Part shown: positions 1-6,116 of the stretch, in pieces
How the letters are laid out: every line of letters starts with the position of its first letter
How positions within the stretch are numbered: the first letter of the stretch is position 1
Assembly: GCA_019313505.1 (NCBI GenBank)
Contig: JAFDBA010000041.1
Span: 1-18,439, forward strand
DNA length: 18,439 nt
Source of the DNA: Deltaproteobacteria bacterium
GTDB lineage: Bacteria; Desulfobacterota; Desulfobacteria; Desulfobacterales; UBA11574
Direction: 5' to 3'
Notes under the pieces: model-generated
Databases searched by the model: none
Told to the model about the DNA's origin: nothing
Seen by the model: the letters and a program-made list of their open reading frames with translations, nothing else
Position numbers and translations under genes: made by a program

Positions 1-55
1 TAATCCAAAATTTGAAGCCAAATTGGCCAATACTTGGAAAAATGAACATTTGTAA
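1..55 (+). CDS. possible 3' end of an upstream gene (partial)
   Basis: The frame beginning at base 2 is open to a TAA at 53-55 and would give about 17 C-terminal residues ending in WKNEHL. It could be the tail of a gene lying to the left, about 90 bases upstream of gpsA. The stretch is very short, and another frame is also open here up to base 114, so this is only a possibility. I cannot name the protein. Confidence 0.3.
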   Translation, partial: NPKFEAKLANTWKNEHL

Positions 56-143
56 CGAGGACTTCGGATCTTCAGCGCCTTCTTTGTCCTTAACCCTGAA
101 CCCGTGAACGGATATGATTCTTTACAGTTAAGGTGAATTGCCA

Positions 144-1178
144 GTGAAAAATATAATAGACGTAAGTGCCGTAAAGGTCGGTGTTGTTGGTGCTGGAAGT
201 TGGGGTACGGCTCTTGCCGATCTTCTTGGTTTAAAAGGTTTTAAAGTCGATTTATGGGTATTTGAAAAGGAAGTAAAAAGGCAGATCCAGGATGATAGGG
301 AAAACAAAGTTTTTCTCCCCGGTTTTCCCCTTTCAAACAACATATCTCCTTCCAACGATATCTCCGAAGTTGTATCAAAAAAAGATCTGGTACTGATTGT
401 TGTTCCGTCCCATGTTATGAGGGAGACGGCTCATGAAATTCGCGGGCATATTTCACCCGGGACGATTCTTGTGTCGGCATCCAAAGGTATTGAGAACAAG
501 ACCCATTTGACCATGTCAGGTGTACTCAAAGAGACCCTCCCTGAAATTGACGAAAACTTTTTTGCAGTTCTTTCAGGCCCGAGTTTTGCGCGGGAAGTAG
601 CAAATAAATTTCCCACCGTTATAGCCGTGGCATCAAAAGACCAAAAAGTAGCGGACTATATTCAGCGTCTATTTGCAACTCCGTATTTCAGGGTTTATAC
701 AAACAATGACATGATCGGTCTTGAATTGGGAGGCGCTGTAAAAAATGTTATTGCCATAGCCGCAGGGATCATGGATGGTCTTGGACTTGGTTTAAATACA
801 AGGGCGGCTTTGATCACCAGGGGTCTGACAGAGATGCGCCGGCTGGGATTAGAGCTTGGTGCCAATCCGCGCACTTTTGCCGGAATCGGCGGTGTCGGGG
901 ACCTGGTGCTGACCTGCACCGGGGATATCAGCAGGAACCATTCCGTGGGAAAAAAGATAGGGGAGGGGATGAAGTTAAAGGAGATCCTGTCTGAAATGCA
1001 AATGGTTGCAGAGGGTGTCAAAACAGCCAAGTCGGTTTATAATCTGTCACGCAAGCTTGGTATCGAGATGCCGATTTCCCACGAAGTATACCATGTTCTT
1101 TATGAAAATGTTTCTCCCAAAGATGCAGTACACAGGCTGATGACCCGCGACCTTAAACAAGAACTCGATGTAAAATAA
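144..1178 (+). CDS. gpsA: NAD(P)H-dependent glycerol-3-phosphate dehydrogenase
   Basis: Reduces dihydroxyacetone phosphate to sn-glycerol 3-phosphate, the backbone precursor of membrane phospholipids; cytosolic. The product is 344 residues, normal for the family. Residues 12-22 carry the Rossmann motif GxGxxG (VGVVGAGSWGT). SASKG with Lys113 and GGAVKN with catalytic-type Lys200 are present, followed by the all-helical C-terminal domain with the NxR (219-220) and RNHSVGKK (264-271) stretches. I chose the GTG at 144, not the TTG at 138: the Shine-Dalgarno AAGGTGA (130-136) sits about 7 bases before 144 but only 1-2 bases before 138. radC follows after 8 bases, so the two are probably cotranscribed. 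Confidence 0.95.
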   Translation: MKNIIDVSAVKVGVVGAGSWGTALADLLGLKGFKVDLWVFEKEVKRQIQDDRENKVFLPGFPLSNNISPSNDISEVVSKKDLVLIVVPSHVMRETAHEIRGHISPGTILVSASKGIENKTHLTMSGVLKETLPEIDENFFAVLSGPSFAREVANKFPTVIAVASKDQKVADYIQRLFATPYFRVYTNNDMIGLELGGAVKNVIAIAAGIMDGLGLGLNTRAALITRGLTEMRRLGLELGANPRTFAGIGGVGDLVLTCTGDISRNHSVGKKIGEGMKLKEILSEMQMVAEGVKTAKSVYNLSRKLGIEMPISHEVYHVLYENVSPKDAVHRLMTRDLKQELDVK

Positions 1179-1186
1179 ATCGGTTT

Positions 1187-1963
1187 ATGAAAAAATATGC
1201 GACTTTCGATCAGCAATCCGAAATTGAGCGTGTCAGACAACATAAGGGGAAAGGTCACAGGGAGAGGCTAAGGGAAAAATTTCTTACTTCAGGCCTATCC
1301 GGTTTCCATGACTATGAAGTAATTGAACTGCTCCTGACCCTTGCCACCCCTCGAAAAGACTGCAAGGATGCTGCCAAGGCTTCACTGAAACGATTTAAAA
1401 CCCTGCAGGGGGTAATTGAAGCCTCACCGACAGCGCTTTGTGAAGTGCCCGGGATCGGCCCTAAAAATCTTCTGGGGATCAAGCTTATAAGAGCCGTTGC
1501 AGCTCGTTATCTTGAAAAACGATTGATACATAAAGACCCCTTGAACAACTCCAGGGAACTGTTTGATTATCTTTACCACAGCATAAGAGAAAAGAGTCGT
1601 GAATGCTTCAATGTTCTTTTTCTTGATGCCAAAAACAGGGTTGTTGCCTTGGAGACCCTCTTTGAAGGAACTTTGACTGCAAGTTCGGTTTACCCCAGAG
1701 AAGTAATAGTTGCTGCCCTTAATCATCACGCGGCGGCTCTTATTTTTGCACACAACCATCCTTCAGGCGATCCCAAGCCGTCTCCGGAAGATATTTCCAT
1801 AACACGCCAGTTGATTTTTGCATGCAGAGTAATCGGTATAACCGTTCACGAACATTTGATCATAGGAGATAACCGGTACTTCAGTTTTGCTGATCAAGGT
1901 TATATTGCAAGGATGAATCGGGAATTTGAGGTGCAAGAAAATGGCCCAAAAAAATGTAGATAA
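1187..1963 (+). CDS. radC: RadC family JAMM/MPN protein (DNA repair-associated)
   Basis: The 258-residue protein has the RadC layout. An N-terminal UPF0758 helical region (about 20-75, with GHRERLREKF) is followed by a helix-hairpin-helix-like segment (84-101, CEVPGIGPKNLLGIKL) and a JAB/MPN domain (about 120-240). The zinc-binding JAMM signature H-x-H-x10-D is complete at His189, His191 and Asp202 within AHNHPSGDPKPSPED. RadC was named for a supposed role in recombinational repair; its biochemical activity is still unsettled. The start has no good Shine-Dalgarno, so translation may be coupled to gpsA 8 bases upstream. The last 23 bases overlap the next gene. Confidence 0.93.
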   Translation: MKKYATFDQQSEIERVRQHKGKGHRERLREKFLTSGLSGFHDYEVIELLLTLATPRKDCKDAAKASLKRFKTLQGVIEASPTALCEVPGIGPKNLLGIKLIRAVAARYLEKRLIHKDPLNNSRELFDYLYHSIREKSRECFNVLFLDAKNRVVALETLFEGTLTASSVYPREVIVAALNHHAAALIFAHNHPSGDPKPSPEDISITRQLIFACRVIGITVHEHLIIGDNRYFSFADQGYIARMNREFEVQENGPKKCR

Positions 1964-2228
1964 GAAAATTCCTGCTTGTTTTGGCGAACTTGAAACTGTT
2001 TTTCCAAAATGCAAGAACGGTTTGCGAAATACTCCTGAAACCTGTCTTGCATGTCGCCACAAAACAGAGTGTTTAAGATCAGCCATTGATGGGGTCGGCG
2101 GGCTGAAGATTCGGGAAGAATTTGTTGACAGGGCATATACGTCCGGTACTATGGGTTTTATGGAAAGATGGTCGAAAAAGAAAGAGATAAAGCGCAGATT
2201 GGAAAAGAAAATCAAAGGGAGTCGATAA
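1941..2228 (+). CDS. small five-cysteine protein of unknown function
   Basis: A 95-residue, Lys/Arg-rich protein. Its five cysteines are spaced C13-x10-C24-x10-C35-x2-C38-x5-C44, which suggests a zinc or iron-sulfur site; this is inference, as I know no biochemical data. The C-terminal third (about 60-95) is strongly basic and probably helical (RWSKKKEIKRRLEKK). No signal peptide or membrane segment. The in-frame ATG at 1926 was rejected: GAGGTG at 1928-1933 is a good Shine-Dalgarno 7 bases before the ATG at 1941. The gene overlaps radC by 23 bases and ends 13 bases before pgk, so it is inside the operon and probably translationally coupled. The conserved-looking phrases PACFGELETVFP and TPETCLACRHKTECLR suggest a real family. 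Confidence 0.85.
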   Translation: MAQKNVDKKIPACFGELETVFPKCKNGLRNTPETCLACRHKTECLRSAIDGVGGLKIREEFVDRAYTSGTMGFMERWSKKKEIKRRLEKKIKGSR

Positions 2229-2241
2229 GGGAGGAGAAATC

Positions 2242-3420
2242 ATGAAAACCATTAAAGATATGGATCTTTCAGGCAAAAGGGTTTTTTTTAGAGTAGATTT
2301 TAATGTTCCCCTTGATGAGCATCAGAATATCACCGATGATTCCCGAATTCGTGCTGTTTTGCCGACACTGGAGTACGCACTGGACCATAACGCCAAGCTG
2401 ATCATAGCTTCACACATGGGCAGGCCAAAGGGGAAAGTAGTGCCTGTACTCAGCCTTTCTCCCGTCGCAAAGCGATTGGGCAGACTACTCAAAAAAGAAG
2501 TAATAATTGCAAAAGACTGTATCGGTTCCGAGATAAAGGCGCTTGTAAATAAAATGAAAAGGGGCGATGTTGTGCTCCTCGAAAATTTGAGATTCCATTC
2601 CGAGGAGCAGAAAAATGATGATGCATTTGCAAGGGCACTGGCCGAGCTTTGTGACGTTTATATAAATGACGCTTTTGCAGTATCTCACCGGACCAATGCA
2701 TCGGTTGTCGCTATAACAAAATTCGTACCGGTATCCGGAGCCGGTTTTTTGCTTCAAAGGGAACTTGACTATTTTAAAAAGGCAATGGCTGATCCGCAAC
2801 GTCCCGTGGTTGCCATTGTGGGAGGGGCAAAGGTTTCGAGCAAAATAGGGGCGTTGGAGAATATGCTGCGCTATGTTGACAAGTTAATCATCGGTGGTGC
2901 CATGGCAAATACCTTCCTTAAAAGTATCGGCTACGATTTGGGAAAGTCAAAAGTAGAAATTGATCTTATTGAAGTGGCTGCATCTGTATTGAGAAAGGCG
3001 GCTGAAAGCGGTATAAAGTTATATCTTCCCGTGGATGCGGTAGTGGCAAGCCATTTTGATGCCAGAGCTGAAATCAAAATCGTACCGATGCAGGAAATCC
3101 CTCAAAACTGGATGGCCCTGGATATCGGTCCTGCCACATCTCTGCTATATTCTCAGGTTTTGTATGATGCCAAAACTATTATTTGGAATGGTCCTATGGG
3201 CGCGTTTGAAATGGATGCATTCAGCCGGGGGACATTCGCCATGGCGCACAGTGTGGCCAATTCTTATGCACTTTCAATCGTTGGCGGTGGAGATACAGAT
3301 GTCGCCGTACACAAGAGCGGAGAAACTGACAGAATAACATATATTTCAACAGGCGGAGGAGCCTTTCTCGCCCTTTTGGAAGGTAAAACCTTGCCGGCTG
3401 TGGCTGCGCTGAACGCTTAA
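2242..3420 (+). CDS. pgk: phosphoglycerate kinase
   Basis: Transfers phosphate between 1,3-bisphosphoglycerate and ADP in glycolysis and gluconeogenesis; cytosolic monomer. At 392 residues it is full length. Substrate-side motifs are RVDFNVPLD (17-25), SHMGRPKG (57-64) and ENLRFH (114-119). The hinge and nucleotide side show GGAKVSSKI (194-202), WNGPMGAFE (315-323) and the GGGDTDVAV loop (348-356). The ATG at 2242 follows a strong Shine-Dalgarno, GGGAGGAG at 2229-2236. It is the last gene of the gpsA-radC-Cys protein-pgk run. I see no clear intrinsic terminator behind it, only the heptamer arrays. Confidence 0.98.
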   Translation: MKTIKDMDLSGKRVFFRVDFNVPLDEHQNITDDSRIRAVLPTLEYALDHNAKLIIASHMGRPKGKVVPVLSLSPVAKRLGRLLKKEVIIAKDCIGSEIKALVNKMKRGDVVLLENLRFHSEEQKNDDAFARALAELCDVYINDAFAVSHRTNASVVAITKFVPVSGAGFLLQRELDYFKKAMADPQRPVVAIVGGAKVSSKIGALENMLRYVDKLIIGGAMANTFLKSIGYDLGKSKVEIDLIEVAASVLRKAAESGIKLYLPVDAVVASHFDARAEIKIVPMQEIPQNWMALDIGPATSLLYSQVLYDAKTIIWNGPMGAFEMDAFSRGTFAMAHSVANSYALSIVGGGDTDVAVHKSGETDRITYISTGGGAFLALLEGKTLPAVAALNA

Positions 3421-3447
3421 ATTGAAGATTAAAGATTGTTGATTGAG
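3420..3447 (+). repeat. heptamer array, GATTRWD type (4 units)
   Basis: Directly after the pgk stop there are four degenerate 7-bp units: AATTGAA, GATTAAA, GATTGTT and GATTGAG. This resembles the short heptanucleotide tandem repeats found between genes in many bacteria. No function is visible. Confidence 0.6.
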
Positions 3448-3464
3448 AAAGGATCAGGGCTCGG

Positions 3465-3513
3465 GGTCAGAGGTCAGAGGACAGAGGATAGAGGTCAGAT
3501 GGCAGAGGTCAAA
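3465..3513 (+). repeat. heptamer array, GGTCAGA type (7 units), touching a start codon
   Basis: Seven contiguous 7-bp units: GGTCAGA, GGTCAGA, GGACAGA, GGATAGA, GGTCAGA, TGGCAGA and GGTCAAA. The last unit contains the A of the ATG of the next gene, and the GAGG formed at the unit junction (3505-3508) is its Shine-Dalgarno. The ribosome binding site is therefore built from the repeat. Confidence 0.8.
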
Positions 3514-4211
3514 TGACCAATAAAAATATTCGAAGAACAATTACTGTTGTAGTTATATGTATCCTTGTTTTGCTGGGATATTTATATCGCATACCTTTGT
3601 GGGAAAAGACCACCTATTTCTACGATCTTTTTACGGATAGAGAGCAAATCAAGGCTTTTGTCACATCCTTTGGTTCCGGTGCGCCTGTTGTTTTTATAAT
3701 CATTCAGATTCTTCAGGTTTTGCTGGCCCCTTTCCCAGGTGAAGCAACAGGCTTTATCGGAGGATATTTGTTCGGGGCGACAAAGGGGTTTTTATTTTCG
3801 AGTATCGGTCTGACAGCAGGATCGTTGATCAATTTTACAATCGGTCGTTTTCTGGGAAAACGGTTTGTAAGAAAACTTATCCCCACGGCTCAATTAGAAC
3901 GGATGGATAATGTTGTTAAGCGCCAGGGCGTCATTATTCTCTTTGTTTTATTTGTTTTCCCGGGCTTTCCTAAAGACTATCTGTGTTTATTTCTCGGGTT
4001 AAGCGCCATACCTTTAAAAATCTTTATTATACTCACAGCTATAGGAAGAATGCCCGGGACACTGATGCTCAGCCTTCAGGGATCGTATGTTTTTGAACAG
4101 AGATACGGATGGTTTGCATTGATATTAGGCTTATGCCTTGTACTTGTCTTTTTTACATACAGGTATCGGGAGGCTTTGTATCAATGGATTGAGAAGTTTA
4201 ACGGAAAATGA
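3513..4211 (+). CDS. VTT-domain (TVP38/TMEM64, DedA-like) inner membrane protein
   Basis: A 232-residue polytopic membrane protein. An N-terminal hydrophobic segment (about 9-26) is followed by the VTT/SNARE-associated domain (about 55-190). The domain has its typical Gly-rich core: PFPGEATGFIGGYLFG (73-88), then TAGSLINFTIGRFLGKRFV (101-119). FPGFPKDYLCLFLGLS (149-164) comes next, with a last membrane segment at about 198-216. Relatives in the DedA/TVP38 superfamily are linked to lipid scrambling or flipping and membrane homeostasis; the substrate here is unknown. The ATG at 3513 follows a Shine-Dalgarno that lies inside a heptamer repeat. It may be read through from pgk (92-base gap) or have its own promoter. 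Confidence 0.88.
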   Translation: MTNKNIRRTITVVVICILVLLGYLYRIPLWEKTTYFYDLFTDREQIKAFVTSFGSGAPVVFIIIQILQVLLAPFPGEATGFIGGYLFGATKGFLFSSIGLTAGSLINFTIGRFLGKRFVRKLIPTAQLERMDNVVKRQGVIILFVLFVFPGFPKDYLCLFLGLSAIPLKIFIILTAIGRMPGTLMLSLQGSYVFEQRYGWFALILGLCLVLVFFTYRYREALYQWIEKFNGK

Positions 4212-4224
4212 AGATCATATGCTG

Positions 4225-4253
4225 TTGACGATTGCCTAATATAGTGCTATTAT
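4225..4253 (+). promoter_or_regulatory. sigma70-type promoter for the 4416 gene
   Basis: TTGACG (4225-4230), a 17-base spacer, and TATTAT (4248-4253), with TGC directly before the -10 box (extended -10). Predicted start of transcription near 4260, giving a leader of about 155 bases. Confidence 0.65.
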
Positions 4254-4278
4254 AAGAAAAAATATACGTTCAGGTGGG

Positions 4279-4328
4279 TTTTTAACCGCGGATGAACACG
4301 AATATACACAAATTAAAAAAATATTATT
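4279..4328 (+). repeat. dispersed repeat, CACGAATGAA family (diverged copy)
   Basis: TTTTTAACC followed by GATGAACACGAATATACACA and AAATTAAAAAA closely resembles the first 45-50 bases of the two 94-bp repeats at 16093 and 16201. It differs at a few positions (for example AACCGCGGATG for AACCACGAATG), and the rest of the unit is missing. It lies in the leader of the next gene. Confidence 0.75.
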
Positions 4329-4349
4329 ACTTTTAACCATTTTCAAAAT

Positions 4350-4405
4350 TTGGAATTCTCAGATTAACTTTTAATCTCAAAACAGATTCGTTCGGCGAAT
4401 TCCAA
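4350..4405 (+). promoter_or_regulatory. nested hairpin leader ending at the Shine-Dalgarno
   Basis: A perfect 9-bp inverted repeat, TTGGAATTC (4350-4358) and GAATTCCAA (4397-4405), encloses a second perfect stem, AGATTAA (4361-4367) and TTAATCT (4371-4377), with a 3-base loop. The right outer arm ends on the first two bases of the Shine-Dalgarno AAGGGGG (4404-4410), so folding could influence initiation. Function is inferred. Confidence 0.5.
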
Positions 4406-4415
4406 GGGGGCAAGA

Positions 4416-5477
4416 TTGGCATTCTGGAGTGTAAGGGAAGAGCTTAGCCAGGAAAATAGATTGAGGCGTTCTTATTATGAGCTTTTGCGAGATGAGCTGG
4501 ATCAGCATATGGTTAAATATGCTCTGTTAGATTCCTATGATAATTTTCGTTCCAAAAAAACCAATTATCCGTTTGTAGAAAAACGTGAATTGAAGCCCCG
4601 TGCGCGTATCCCGGCTGTGGAGCATGAATGCCAGAACTCATTTTTAGTGGTTTTTATGGAAGACGTCATTCCTCCGGCTCACAAGAAATATATCCGGTTC
4701 TTTGAAAGGAACAAAACCACCAAACTTAATCTTCTCCGTTATGGGAAGCTTTCGCTGTCCAGTAAATTTGATACAAAGCAGAAATATTTAGAGGCAGCCC
4801 ATTTTCATGATTTGTTAAAAATATTGCTCCCTGTGGATTATGCGCTCCTTATTCAGCGAGATCCGACCGGAAGGACTAAAAATAACTTCAGCATGTCACA
4901 TTTTCATGTGCGTATCGACTGGCCGATTGCAGATGCAGCAGAAGACCTGGCTCGCAGTCTACGTTATATATCCAAGGATTTATATGAAAAAGGAGATAAA
5001 TACGCAGAAGACATCCAGAAGAAGTTCTTCGAGTATTATTGTCTTCCCGTGGATGTCGGCGGCAGAAGGACTGCAGCTATTGTTGCGTCCCAGTATCTAA
5101 AAAGGATTCCCTGTATTACTACAGTTTATGCAGCAAGCAGCGAGTCCAGGGCCTTGATACGGATTTCCGAAAGAGGTGTTTCGAAACTGCTTTTGATGAA
5201 ATTTGAGAACAGTGAGATAGATCAGATTGCAGAGGCAAATAATATTGCGGTCCGGACGTTCAAAAAAAATTATGTGGTAGCCCGCCAAAAAAAGTACGAC
5301 ATCTGCATATTCCAGGCAACCTATTCAGTTACCAATCATGCCAGGATACCTGACGACGGGAAATTACAGGAAATTAAGCCGGATTTGAACTGGCTGAGCG
5401 TCGGGGGGCAGCATATTGTTCCAAAACCGGGTGTGTGGAAGTATCCTCCGCTTCCCTTGAACGTCATCTATACCTGA
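4416..5477 (+). CDS. unrecognised 353-residue cytosolic protein
   Basis: I do not recognise this protein. It is 353 residues, apparently soluble, without a signal peptide, membrane segment or nucleotide-binding loop. The N-terminal third is basic and helical (RLRRSYYELLRDELDQH). A central block contains HFHVRIDW (about 162-169), and the next region ends in VDVGGRRTAAIVASQYLKR (about 213-231). It starts at a TTG (4416) 5 bases after a strong Shine-Dalgarno, AAGGGGG (4404-4410); no upstream ATG is in frame. It has its own extended -10 promoter and a structured leader, and it converges with argA, with a 10-base tail-to-tail overlap. Full length, an intact frame and a good expression signal argue for a real gene. 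I infer no function. Confidence 0.82.
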   Translation: MAFWSVREELSQENRLRRSYYELLRDELDQHMVKYALLDSYDNFRSKKTNYPFVEKRELKPRARIPAVEHECQNSFLVVFMEDVIPPAHKKYIRFFERNKTTKLNLLRYGKLSLSSKFDTKQKYLEAAHFHDLLKILLPVDYALLIQRDPTGRTKNNFSMSHFHVRIDWPIADAAEDLARSLRYISKDLYEKGDKYAEDIQKKFFEYYCLPVDVGGRRTAAIVASQYLKRIPCITTVYAASSESRALIRISERGVSKLLLMKFENSEIDQIAEANNIAVRTFKKNYVVARQKKYDICIFQATYSVTNHARIPDDGKLQEIKPDLNWLSVGGQHIVPKPGVWKYPPLPLNVIYT

Positions 5478-5938
5478 TTCAGATCCATTTCTTTCATCAT
5501 TGCTGTTTCGTCACAATCCGGAAATTTCACACACATGATACAGTCTGCCCAGATCTTTATTGGGAGCTCTGACCTGTTTATTTGTATAAAGCCGAATTTT
5601 TTAAAAAATTCCTGGCGGTAAGTGAGTGCAAACACTTTTTTTATCTCAAACGATTTTGCCTCGGAGAGCATTGCTTCTACAAGTTTTGATCCTATATTTT
5701 TTCTCAGATGGTCAGGATGTACGGCAAGAGATCGTATTTCAGCAAGATCATCCCAACAAAACTGTAATGCACAGCAGCCGATAACATCATCATTCCTTTC
5801 ATCCACAAAAACCGAAAAATCCCTTACATGGTCATATAAAACACTTAAAGGGCGTGGAAGGAGTTCTCCCTTGATGCCGTATTCTTGAAGAAGCTTGTGA
5901 ATGGCTTTCATGTCCTTGATCATGGCTTTTCTAATCAT
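5468..5938 (-). CDS. argA: short-form N-acetylglutamate synthase (GNAT family)
   Basis: A 156-residue GNAT acetyltransferase of the stand-alone ArgA type, which transfers acetyl from acetyl-CoA to glutamate in the first step of arginine synthesis. The acetyl-CoA loop region is AEIRSLAVHPDHLRKNIGSKLVEAML. The subgroup marks follow: FALTYRQEFFKKFGF, then KIWADCIMCVKFPDCDETAM near the C-terminus with its Cys pair. These differ from general GNATs and match short ArgA proteins annotated in Firmicutes, actinobacteria and deltaproteobacteria. I chose the ATG at 5938 (MIRKAMIKDM); the upstream extension to 6025 would translate a repeat element. No strong Shine-Dalgarno is visible. Another substrate amino acid cannot be excluded. 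Confidence 0.82.
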   Translation of the reverse strand: MIRKAMIKDMKAIHKLLQEYGIKGELLPRPLSVLYDHVRDFSVFVDERNDDVIGCCALQFCWDDLAEIRSLAVHPDHLRKNIGSKLVEAMLSEAKSFEIKKVFALTYRQEFFKKFGFIQINRSELPIKIWADCIMCVKFPDCDETAMMKEMDLNQV

Positions 5939-5960
5939 GATTGTCCTTGTTTTTTTTGTC

Positions 5961-6023
5961 GCCACAAAGGCACCAAGACACCAAGAAAGAATAACGAAAT
6001 AAAATCCTTCGTGCCTTGGTGGC
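5961..6023. repeat. octamer repeat with inverted arms (CACCAAGA family)
   Basis: The left arm GCCACAAAGGCAC (5961-5973) matches the reverse complement of the right arm GTGCCTTGGTGGC (6011-6023) at 12 of 13 bases. Three 8-bp units start inside the left arm: CACAAAGG, CACCAAGA, CACCAAGA (5963-5986). It looks like a REP-like intergenic element of a family I know from deltaproteobacterial genomes. It lies in the argA leader. Confidence 0.7.
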
Positions 6024-6069
6024 AAATATTGTTGATTCTTGCTTGTCCAAATTAGGTATTATGAAATTC

Positions 6070-6098
6070 CTTTTATGTTACAATGATTCGTAAGTCAA
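6070..6098 (-). promoter_or_regulatory. possible argA promoter
   Basis: On the minus strand, TTGACT (6098-6093) is followed after 17 bases by TAAAAG (6075-6070). The -10 box is poor. It lies just downstream of the penicillin-binding protein stop and would give a leader containing the repeat at 5961-6023. Confidence 0.35.
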
Positions 6099-6116
6099 TA
6101 ACCTGATCCTTGAATT

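Noticed and set aside
3499..3516. Five-codon leader peptide overlapping the VTT start
   Set aside because: The ATG arises from a degenerate heptamer unit and has no separate support; probably chance.
5939..6025. Longer argA start
   Set aside because: The extension would translate the octamer hairpin repeat; GNAT homology starts at MIRKAMIKDM.
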